Shown here piece by piece: positions 1-5,287 of a stretch of DNA of 5,287 bases (position 1 is its first letter; each line of letters begins with the position of its first letter). The notes under the pieces are model-generated. The model ran no database searches. It was given only the letters and a program-made list of their open reading frames with translations, and had not been told where the DNA came from. The stretch comes from Clostridiales bacterium UBA1248. GTDB lineage: Bacteria; Bacillota; Clostridia; Oscillospirales; CAG-272. The stretch spans positions 1 to 5,287 of the forward strand of contig DBWC01000054.1 in the NCBI GenBank assembly GCA_002308615.1, written 5' to 3'. A program made the position numbers and the translations under genes.

Positions 1-25
1 TATCACTTTTATTCAGCTTTGTCAA
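1..25 (-). promoter_or_regulatory. Probable promoter of the next leftward gene, cut by the window edge
   Basis: A perfect -35 box TTGACA (25-20, minus strand) is followed by exactly 17 nt and then TA, the first two bases of a possible -10 box whose remainder lies outside the window. It lies downstream of the operon terminator, where a new transcription unit is expected. The rest of 1-131 shows no convincing gene: the short open frames there are unsupported. Confidence 0.45.
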
Positions 26-131
26 CTCCTATTTACCATATTTTTATCCTTATTTACACTCGTCCGGGTGTGTCGTAAATTGTCGTATAAAACGTTAAGC
101 GGAAAACCGGCAACATTACTCTTCTCCGGAC

Positions 132-155
132 AAAAAGCCGTGCTTTCGCACGGCT
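132..155 (-). terminator. Intrinsic terminator of the leftward operon
   Basis: Read on the minus strand, a perfect 8-bp stem AGCCGTGC / GCACGGCT (148-155 and 136-143) closes a GAAA tetraloop, a very stable GNRA loop on a C-G pair. Five T residues follow immediately (136-132), with the first shared with the stem. It begins 15 nt after the UbiB-family stop codon. On the plus strand the stem is not followed directly by T residues, so termination should be mainly leftward. The T tract is short, so some readthrough is possible. Confidence 0.85.
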
Positions 156-156
156 C

Positions 157-172
157 AATATTATATAATATT
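157..172. repeat. Perfect 16-bp AT palindrome next to the operon terminator
   Basis: AATATTATATAATATT reads identically on both strands. It overlaps two bases of the UbiB-family stop codon and ends one base from the terminator stem. It could be a protein-binding site, or a weak hairpin preceding the terminator. With only A and T it may also have arisen by chance in AT-rich spacer. Confidence 0.5.
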
Positions 173-1796
173 ATTTTTTCTTTGTTATTCGGATCACCGT
201 ATATATCGCAAGCGCGACGGAAAGGACGAAGCCGATTACGGCGATCAGCGGTATGCCGTTCGTCTGCGGCTGTATATCCGTAGTACACAGCGTGCACGAA
301 CCGCAGAACAGAACGGATGAGAAAACGGCTAAAAGAACGTTTTTGACCATTTCTCCTATTTGTCTGAGCGGCTCTTCATATCCGGTTATCTCGAAATTCA
401 GCTTCGTTCTGCCTTTTGCGAGATTCCGCAGGACGTCGAACGTCAGTCTGGGCAGCTTTGCCGTGTTCATTCCCGTTATCGCGAGCGATTCAAGCAAAGA
501 CGTCAGTTTTTCTCTTATGCTGAAGCTTTCTCTCGCGCGCTGGAACATTTTCTTTGTAAGATACTCGAATATGTTCAGCTCCGGGCAGAAATCGTTCAAA
601 ACGCCCTCGATCGTAACGAGACTGCGTATCAGCATGGTATACTCCTTAGGCACTTTTATGTTGTGCTGCGTGAGCATATCCTTTATATCTATCATCAGCG
701 CGCCGACATCGATGCCGGAAATATCTTTTGCGGACATATATCTGCTTATAATATTCTCGATATCGTCCATCAGCCTTGCTTTATTTATCTTGCCTGTCGT
801 TTTGCCGAGGAACAGAACGGCGTTTGTCAGCGCTTCAACGTCCTTCTGCAGCATTGCGAACACGATATCCTGGATAACCGCGATATTCTGATCGCTTATA
901 TATCCTATCATGCCGAAATCAATCCAGTACGGCACGCCGCGGCTTATCATGATATTTCCGGGATGCGGGTCGGCGTGGAACATTCCGACGTCGAGTATCT
1001 GGTGCAGATAATTCTCAACTATTATCTTGCCTATACTTACGCGGTCGTATCCGTCTTCTTCAACGCGGTCTCTATGGGAGATCGAATATCCGTCGACAAA
1101 CGTCATTGTAAGGATCTTTTCGGTCGTCAACTCGTCTATTATCTTCGGGCAGGATATAACGGAAGGATCTTCAATGCAGTTTTCCCTGAATTTGCGCGTG
1201 TTCTCCGCTTCAATTCTGAAATCAAGCTCCGATTCTGTCACTTTTTCAAGTTCTTCTATGACAGATTTCAGATCGACGGCGTATTCTTCTCCGTTGTTTT
1301 CGCTCGCGGCGGTGACCGCGGAGGAGAGGTGCTTCAGGATCACAAAATCGCTGCGCATCATATCCGCCACTTGCGGACGCTGGACTTTTGTCACGACTCT
1401 CGTGCCGTCCTTCAGAACGCCGTAATGCGCCTGAGCTATCGACGCGGAGCCGAGCGGTTCGTCGCAGAATTCTTTATATATCTCGTCTATCTTTTTTCCG
1501 GTCTGCCGTTCTATTTCCGCTTTGATCTCAGTCGGATCGAGCGGTTTTACTTCGCTGCGCAGAAGCGACAGCTTTTTGCAGTACGATTCCGGGAAGATGT
1601 CGCTTCTTGTGGAGAGGATCTGTCCTATTTTGACGTACGTGGGACCTAAGTCTTCAAGCGTCGTTTTGAGTTCGTCGGGAGTGAAGCCGTTTACGTAGAA
1701 ATTATGCTTTGCGAATACGCCGAAGATCTCGGCGGCGCGTTTTCCGCCGCCCGCACTTTTCTTTGCTTCTTTTTTTACGCAGTTATGCTTTTTCAT
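171..1796 (-). CDS. AarF/UbiB (ABC1) family atypical kinase-like protein
   Basis: The 541-residue product has every main signature of the ABC1/UbiB atypical kinase family. The KxGQ motif is at 56-59 (YVKIGQILSTRSDIFP). The Ala-rich nucleotide loop is at 115-124 (LGSASIAQAH), followed by the ATP-site lysine in TKVQRP (K137). The ELDFRIEAEN block is at 190-199, the catalytic loop HADPHPGN at 274-281 (D276, N281), and the metal-binding DFG at 293-295. Two C-terminal membrane helices (about 485-505 and 514-536) match the usual UbiB tail, and the length is normal. Characterised relatives (UbiB, COQ8) support ubiquinone biosynthesis through an ATPase-like activity and handling of lipid intermediates. 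Many bacteria without ubiquinone also carry the family, with unclear roles. I see no quinone genes nearby, so the substrate is open. The loop reads GSAS where relatives often have ASAS, a mild variation. Last gene of the cluster, followed by an intrinsic terminator. Confidence 0.95.
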   Translation of the reverse strand: MKKHNCVKKEAKKSAGGGKRAAEIFGVFAKHNFYVNGFTPDELKTTLEDLGPTYVKIGQILSTRSDIFPESYCKKLSLLRSEVKPLDPTEIKAEIERQTGKKIDEIYKEFCDEPLGSASIAQAHYGVLKDGTRVVTKVQRPQVADMMRSDFVILKHLSSAVTAASENNGEEYAVDLKSVIEELEKVTESELDFRIEAENTRKFRENCIEDPSVISCPKIIDELTTEKILTMTFVDGYSISHRDRVEEDGYDRVSIGKIIVENYLHQILDVGMFHADPHPGNIMISRGVPYWIDFGMIGYISDQNIAVIQDIVFAMLQKDVEALTNAVLFLGKTTGKINKARLMDDIENIISRYMSAKDISGIDVGALMIDIKDMLTQHNIKVPKEYTMLIRSLVTIEGVLNDFCPELNIFEYLTKKMFQRARESFSIREKLTSLLESLAITGMNTAKLPRLTFDVLRNLAKGRTKLNFEITGYEEPLRQIGEMVKNVLLAVFSSVLFCGSCTLCTTDIQPQTNGIPLIAVIGFVLSVALAIYTVIRITKKK

Positions 1797-1804
1797 ATCA
1801 GTGT

Positions 1805-1809
1805 CCCCC
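1805..1809 (-). promoter_or_regulatory. Ribosome binding site of the UbiB-family gene, abutting the previous stop codon
   Basis: On the minus strand the TAA stop of the DUF308 gene (1812-1810) is followed directly by GGGGG, then 8 nt, then the ATG at 1796. This purine block AAGGGGGA is the only candidate site and confirms the chosen start. Its contact with the previous stop codon favours reinitiation by ribosomes finishing the upstream gene. Confidence 0.6.
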
Positions 1810-2361
1810 TTATTCCTTATACATCGGCCAGATCCAGATCAGGCTCAGAAGACTTATAAACGCCGAGTAAAGAAGCGAGCCGCCAATGACGAAAAGCATT
1901 GCGCGTATACCGCTCATGAAAGGCAGGACGAAAACGCAGACGCCTGCCGCCAAAAGAACAAACGACAGAATCACAAGGACCCACCATCCGCCGCGATTCG
2001 AGCGCCGTGCGAAAACCACCGCGTAGAATATTTCGATAAGTCCCAGGATAATCGGCAGTACGCCGACGATCCGTGATGAAAGGATCAGAACGAAAAGCTC
2101 ATCGAATATAAACAATTCGATGCCGAAAAGTCCGATAAGAAGCCCGAGCGCGAGCTTGATATAATGGATCAGCGCCTTTGTGCTACCTACGAAATCAAAT
2201 ATCGCAATGGCGCAAACGACAAGAAACGCGAAGCCTGTCACGTTTCCGATAAACGTTATATACGTCTGCGGGATGATAAGGAACAGGATCCCTATTATCA
2301 TCAGCACTATCGCCGCCATTATGGCGTCGCGCTTCAGTTTGTCAAGTCCCTTGAAAAGCAT
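1810..2361 (-). CDS. DUF308 / HdeD-like six-helix membrane protein
   Basis: The 183-residue product is almost entirely hydrophobic. Six membrane segments can be picked out at about 13-31, 36-58, 66-85, 89-116, 126-147 and 150-178, arranged as three hairpins. Repeated Gly-rich turns such as GILFLIIPQ and GVLPIILGLIEIFYAV are typical of the DUF308/HdeD family, and the length matches it. HdeD of Escherichia coli is linked to acid resistance, but most family members have no known role, so I would not transfer that function. Short basic stretches lie at the N-terminus (KGLDKLKRD) and after helix 4 (ARRSNRGG). The gene starts 39 nt after the glycosidase gene with a strong GGAGGT site 4 nt before the ATG, and ends 13 nt before the UbiB-family gene, so co-transcription is very likely. 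Confidence 0.88.
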   Translation of the reverse strand: MLFKGLDKLKRDAIMAAIVLMIIGILFLIIPQTYITFIGNVTGFAFLVVCAIAIFDFVGSTKALIHYIKLALGLLIGLFGIELFIFDELFVLILSSRIVGVLPIILGLIEIFYAVVFARRSNRGGWWVLVILSFVLLAAGVCVFVLPFMSGIRAMLFVIGGSLLYSAFISLLSLIWIWPMYKE

Positions 2362-2365
2362 TTTT

Positions 2366-2371
2366 ACCTCC
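2366..2371 (-). promoter_or_regulatory. Strong ribosome binding site of the DUF308 gene
   Basis: GGAGGT followed by AAAA and ATG is a near-ideal Shine-Dalgarno site and fixes the start at 2361. Its first three bases also form the 3' arm of a small predicted hairpin (TCCGT-AACA-ACGGA, 2382-2369), so access could be slightly modulated. Confidence 0.75.
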
Positions 2372-2400
2372 GTTGTTACGGAAAAATCATTTAAACAGTA

Positions 2401-3513
2401 TCAGTGTATGACGAACGCGCAGGGCAGTCTCCACGACGTCTGGGAGTAGATCAGCGTTACGCTGTTCTGCAGGTATTCGCCGTCGTAATACATACAGGTT
2501 GAGGAACCGCCGTCGAGGTTCGCAGCGTTGACCGCGCCGTAGCGCATCATGACGTCTATCAGATCGCCGGCAGACGCGCCGATATGGTTGTTATATCCTC
2601 TGCCGTCCGTCACGAAGAGCAGCAGAGCTCCGTCCGCGCGCTGTCCGATGACCGTCCTCGGGTTAAGTCCGCTTCCCTTCCCGTTCATTTCGCGCGGCAC
2701 GCCGTTTTTGATAAGCGTTACGAAGTGGTTGTTATCCGTGTACGCGACCTCCTGGAAGCACACGCCGTCCCGCAGCTTCAGCGTTTCTTTCATTTCCACG
2801 ATCTCTTTTTCTGTTTTGCCGTTGATATCGATTATCTGTAAGATATTGTCCTCGGTCAAGCCGATAAACACGAGATTTGAATACTCGGACGGTTTGTTTC
2901 TGACTATTTCGCCGCGGCTGATGCACACGCCGTAAGGGCATTTTCCGCAGTTGTTATGAGAATCGTACAGGCCGCCGTTTATGCCGCCGATCGCGCCGTC
3001 CCTTTCAACTATATCCTTCAGAGGCTTTCCGCGCTCCGGCCAGCCGTCGTTATAAAGAGTTGCGACTGACACGCGCGACGGGTCTTTTACGATCATCAGA
3101 GTGCCCTGGAAAGTCATGCCGGAGACCTTTATGATCTCAATATCCTTTTCATCCGTTTGGTCTGATTCTTTTCCGTTGTCTTTAACGGATGAAGATATAT
3201 CAGTCCCGTGGATATCGCTGCCGCGGTCGCTGACACTCGAAATTTTTATGAGCGAGGTGTCGAGAACTTCATCGGACGGCATCGCCATTGAATTGGACCT
3301 GACAACTTCTTCTATCTCTTCGTCGCTTAAGCACCATGAGGCGAGGAATTTGAACTGACCCGTCTCAAGTATAGTTGTGACGAACGTGTTCCGCGTTGAT
3401 TTTGCGGACGCGCAAATATCTTTCATGCCGAGATACAGCGTGATCACAAACGCCAGAAGAAGCGTTATTATAAATAGAAATACTATTCCCGTTATTTTAA
3501 GCGCTTTCATCAT
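2401..3513 (-). CDS. Membrane-anchored phosphodiester glycosidase (NAGPA-like) domain protein
   Basis: The 370-residue product has one N-terminal membrane segment (about 6-29), a polar Ser/Asp-rich linker (about 72-127), and a C-terminal domain of the phosphodiester glycosidase family (NAGPA, the uncovering-enzyme fold, often annotated as exopolysaccharide biosynthesis protein). Family signatures are GGINGGLYD at 176-184, LNPRTVIGQRADGALLLFVTDGR around 283-305, and GAVNAANLDGGSST around 326-339. The last has LDGGSS where some relatives have LDGGGSS. The domain should lie outside the membrane. Known members cleave GlcNAc-phosphodiester bonds; the bacterial substrates are mostly undefined, so a cell-wall or exopolysaccharide glycan is only an inference. 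Cysteines 189, 192 and 197 sit in NCGKCPYGVC, just after the GGING motif. The start overlaps the stop of the upstream gene as ATGA, implying translational coupling. Two adjacent ATGs (3513 and 3510) are possible starts, and the second is better spaced from the GGGAGG site. Confidence 0.92.
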   Translation of the reverse strand: MMKALKITGIVFLFIITLLLAFVITLYLGMKDICASAKSTRNTFVTTILETGQFKFLASWCLSDEEIEEVVRSNSMAMPSDEVLDTSLIKISSVSDRGSDIHGTDISSSVKDNGKESDQTDEKDIEIIKVSGMTFQGTLMIVKDPSRVSVATLYNDGWPERGKPLKDIVERDGAIGGINGGLYDSHNNCGKCPYGVCISRGEIVRNKPSEYSNLVFIGLTEDNILQIIDINGKTEKEIVEMKETLKLRDGVCFQEVAYTDNNHFVTLIKNGVPREMNGKGSGLNPRTVIGQRADGALLLFVTDGRGYNNHIGASAGDLIDVMMRYGAVNAANLDGGSSTCMYYDGEYLQNSVTLIYSQTSWRLPCAFVIH

Positions 3514-5078
3514 TCAGCCTCCCATCCGTGAAGCGAAGCTATCACCCAGTGCGGATCATCCGTATTGTTGTCTGTATCGTCGATATATATGAAGTAAACC
3601 GTATTGTCAAAGACGTCCTCGCGGTGCATAGAGTTGAAATATACGAACATTTCTTTTCTGAAATAGACGTGACACGAAAAACAGGTGTCGCTGTATTTTA
3701 TATAATCCGTTATACTCGTATCTTCAACGCCGAGGATCTTATGATCCCAGCCGAACGTTATATCGTCGCCGGTCGCCCAGCTGCGAGCGTAATTATATAA
3801 AGACGAATCCTTAACAAGATATTTTGCAACGTTATAGAATCCGTTTTCCTTGCCCTCCAGATCGCACGTCATAAAATCGCTCCACACCATACAGATCTTA
3901 TACACGTCGATATCCGCCGCAACGTCGGGCAGCGTATCAGACGGGAACAGATCCGTGATAACGGTCGTTCGGCCTTTGACTTTAATAAGCTCTTGCCCGG
4001 TATGTATCTCGTATTCAGCGTCCGGATCGAGCGATTCGAAGCGGTATTCGACGGCGTCGGGAAGACGCGCGCCGCACAGCTCGTAATACTCCGACATTGC
4101 ATCGGCGTCTTTGTGCTTCTCTGTTTTTCCGGTCGGCTTAGGTTCATAATCACCAACGGTCAGCGTATAGACGTCCGGTATCGTTACGGTATACTCGTAT
4201 ATCGATACGTCCGGATCCCGCAGATCTACCGTTTTGCTGTACCCGGTTTCATCCTTTATCTCGACCGAAGGCTCAAGCATCTCGGCGATCGTGTACTGAT
4301 ATTTTCCGTCAAAGACTTTGTCGTGCTCCGCACGCGCGCCGTTCACGAACACCTTTATATAGTCCGGGAACGTCAGGGTATAGCAATATCTGACCGGATA
4401 TATAACGCCGTTCTGCAGTACGAATTCGACATCTTTGCCGTTTTCCGTAAGCGTTACTGTCGGCTCCGTCAAAAGCTCGTCGATATAGCAATACGGCACG
4501 TCTTCGTCGCTTTTGATCTCGTCCTCCGATACGGCGACGCCGTTTACCGACGCGCGCACGTCGCCGGGCATATATATTTTTATACTGTAATATTCCGCAG
4601 ATACGACAGGCTCGAATTTTTCAACGCTCCAGTCCGCCATTGTGAAGAAAAACAGCTTTGTTCTCTGATTTACGCCACGAAGCGTAAGCGTTCCGAGTCC
4701 TTTGCCACCGCTCTGGACCGTGTATTTGCGGTACAGCACGTCGTCATCCGACGAGGATCCGGCAAGTCTTACGGAAAGCTCGTCTTTTACCGCGGATTTG
4801 ATATAAGCCAAAGACGAACGGTCGGTGCCGACGTTATATTTATCGGATCCGATCAGATAATGCTCCGTATATTCCGGCAAAACGTAAGAATCGTCCGTGA
4901 TGCCTTTAAGATCGTTTAAAAACTCGTCTGTTATCTTTTCTGGCTGAGCGGCGTCGTATTCAAGAACGATTCCGTGAACGCAGCTCAGCGCGATCACGGC
5001 AAATACGGCAAGCAGCAAAACAAAAACGCCGTATATTATAAAGATCAAAAATCCGCGTTGTTTTTTTGTATCCCGCAT
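3510..5078 (-). CDS. Membrane-anchored extracytoplasmic protein with TcaA-like tandem beta modules (function unknown)
   Basis: First gene of the leftward cluster, 522 residues. Residues 1-8 are basic (RDTKKQR) and are followed by one hydrophobic segment at about 9-34, so I predict a signal anchor with the rest outside the cell. Residues 45-155 look like a small alpha+beta domain. Two clear repeat units follow at about 162-225 and 231-290. Each has a strand pattern ending in P-x(6-7)-VNG (MPGDVRASVNG, FPDYIKVFVNG) and then a YxY...E(L/M)LxEP block. A third, degenerate copy starts near 294 (YEYTVTIPDVYTLTVG). Residues 390-522 form another alpha+beta domain, possibly NTF2-like, with an acidic loop DDTDNNTDD at 500-508. 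This layout recalls TcaA/YvbJ-type envelope proteins, but the usual N-terminal zinc ribbon is absent. The ATG at 5078 is the only good start: an in-frame TAG lies three codons upstream, and only a weak GGA precedes it. The reading frame is secure; the family assignment is inference. Confidence 0.85.
   Translation of the reverse strand: MRDTKKQRGFLIFIIYGVFVLLLAVFAVIALSCVHGIVLEYDAAQPEKITDEFLNDLKGITDDSYVLPEYTEHYLIGSDKYNVGTDRSSLAYIKSAVKDELSVRLAGSSSDDDVLYRKYTVQSGGKGLGTLTLRGVNQRTKLFFFTMADWSVEKFEPVVSAEYYSIKIYMPGDVRASVNGVAVSEDEIKSDEDVPYCYIDELLTEPTVTLTENGKDVEFVLQNGVIYPVRYCYTLTFPDYIKVFVNGARAEHDKVFDGKYQYTIAEMLEPSVEIKDETGYSKTVDLRDPDVSIYEYTVTIPDVYTLTVGDYEPKPTGKTEKHKDADAMSEYYELCGARLPDAVEYRFESLDPDAEYEIHTGQELIKVKGRTTVITDLFPSDTLPDVAADIDVYKICMVWSDFMTCDLEGKENGFYNVAKYLVKDSSLYNYARSWATGDDITFGWDHKILGVEDTSITDYIKYSDTCFSCHVYFRKEMFVYFNSMHREDVFDNTVYFIYIDDTDNNTDDPHWVIASLHGWEAE
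3518..3523 (-). promoter_or_regulatory. Ribosome binding site deciding the glycosidase-gene start
   Basis: GGGAGG lies inside the last codons of the upstream gene, 4 nt before the ATG at 3513 and 7 nt before the second ATG at 3510. The 7-nt spacing is nearer the optimum, so the in-frame ATG at 3510 may be the main start, which would shorten the protein by one Met. Either start overlaps the TGA at 3512-3510, typical of coupled translation. Confidence 0.7.
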
Positions 5079-5152
5079 TCTATACTATCCGGAACCGCCG
5101 CCATGACACCCGCGTCCGGTCCCGCCTTTCCTCCGCCGTTATATTCAAACGT

Positions 5153-5181
5153 ATTATAACATATATATTTTGATTTTTCAA
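5153..5181 (-). promoter_or_regulatory. Sigma-A-type promoter of the four-gene operon
   Basis: On the minus strand TTGAAA (5181-5176) is separated by exactly 17 nt from a perfect TATAAT (5158-5153). The -10 is preceded by TGT, giving an extended -10 (TGnTATAAT), and the spacer is AT-rich. Transcription would start near 5146, leaving a leader of roughly 68 nt before the first gene. No other comparably good promoter is visible before the later genes, so this is probably the main promoter of the cluster. The prediction rests on sequence alone. Confidence 0.8.
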
Positions 5182-5196
5182 CGTTTTTGATGAAAG

Positions 5197-5225
5197 TTGT
5201 CCGTGATTTTACATATTGCTATTAT
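5197..5225 (+). promoter_or_regulatory. Possible divergent rightward promoter
   Basis: TTGTCC (5197-5202) and TATTAT (5220-5225) are separated by 17 nt on the plus strand, matching the sigma-A consensus at 4 and 5 of 6 positions. Its -35 box lies 15 nt from the -35 box of the leftward operon promoter, a back-to-back layout. The DNA is AT-rich, so a chance match is possible. A frame open to the window end follows from GTG 5254 or TTG 5275, but it is too short to call as a gene. Confidence 0.35.
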
Positions 5226-5287
5226 TATTAACGGGGAGTACATAAAAAGGGCTGTGGAGAAAGAGGGATTCTTCTTGATTTTTGCAA

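Noticed and set aside
68..283. A 71-codon plus-strand frame over the terminator region
   Set aside because: It crosses the operon terminator and the antisense of the UbiB-family C-terminus, with no ribosome site. Not a credible gene.
22..297. A 91-codon minus-strand frame overlapping the end of the UbiB-family gene
   Set aside because: It begins out of frame inside that gene, reads through the terminator stem, and has basic low-complexity content. A shadow.
360..1649. A 429-codon open frame on the plus strand, antisense to the UbiB-family gene
   Set aside because: It lies wholly inside a gene with all family motifs, its product is rich in Arg, Phe, Tyr and His with no recognisable domain, and no ribosome site or promoter stands out. 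It is a codon-usage shadow.
3660..3685. CFSCH (residues 466-470 of the 522-residue protein) matches the CxxCH haem c motif
   Set aside because: It is a single copy within a predicted beta strand, there is no distal Met/His pattern or cytochrome context, and cytochrome c maturation is uncommon in such organisms. Most likely chance.
3993..4919. A 308-codon plus-strand open frame antisense to the 522-residue gene
   Set aside because: The product is low in structure-like patterns and rich in Arg, Val and Tyr, and the minus-strand frame has a promoter, membrane anchor and repeats. Treated as a shadow.
5254..5287. Possible plus-strand gene start at GTG 5254 or TTG 5275
   Set aside because: Only 11 or 4 codons are visible. 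The GTG has a ribosome site too close, and TTG is a rare start. Kept only as context for the possible divergent promoter.
1..5287. Search for CRISPR repeats, insertion sequences, tRNA or rRNA, and defence or toxin modules
   Set aside because: I saw no regularly spaced repeats, transposase motifs, structural RNA signatures or toxin-antitoxin-like pairs. All of the coding space is explained by the four envelope genes.

Overview
The window looks like chromosomal DNA of a Gram-positive, probably anaerobic Firmicute of the Clostridia type. This is inferred from consensus sigma-A promoter elements, strong GGAGG ribosome binding sites, moderate GC with AT-rich intergenic DNA, and a gene set common in Clostridia: a NAGPA-type phosphodiester glycosidase, a DUF308 protein and an AarF/UbiB protein. 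No mobile element, CRISPR array, tRNA or rRNA is visible, and I cannot name a genus.

Four genes lie head to tail on the minus strand and read leftward from about 5078 to 171. In order of transcription they are: (1) a 522-residue protein with one N-terminal membrane anchor and a large outside part made of repeated beta-type modules resembling TcaA/YvbJ-type proteins; (2) a 370-residue membrane-anchored phosphodiester glycosidase-domain protein, whose start overlaps the stop of gene 1 (ATGA); (3) a 183-residue six-helix DUF308/HdeD-like membrane protein, 39 nt further on; (4) a 541-residue ABC1/UbiB atypical kinase-like protein with two C-terminal membrane helices, 13 nt after gene 3.

The cluster is framed as one transcription unit. 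A near-perfect promoter with an extended -10 lies at 5153-5181, before gene 1. An intrinsic terminator with a GAAA tetraloop lies at 132-155, just after gene 4. All four products are predicted membrane proteins: two are anchored with their domains outside, one is integral, and one is a membrane-tethered kinase fold facing the cytoplasm. This suggests a shared role in the cell envelope, but no specific pathway can be read from the sequence.

The flanks hold no complete gene. Positions 1-131 contain a consensus -35 box (20-25, minus strand) whose -10 would fall across the left window edge, so a further leftward gene probably starts outside. Positions 5182-5287 contain a plausible rightward promoter and an open frame running off the right edge, weakly suggesting a divergent gene. 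The clearest unexplained points are the GG-rich leader of gene 1 with its displaced GGAGG, a slippery A AAA AAC heptamer at the start of gene 1 in the frame of a small overlapping ORF, and a cysteine cluster beside the GGINGGLYD motif in the glycosidase-domain protein. I found nothing that amounts to a clearly new biological system.
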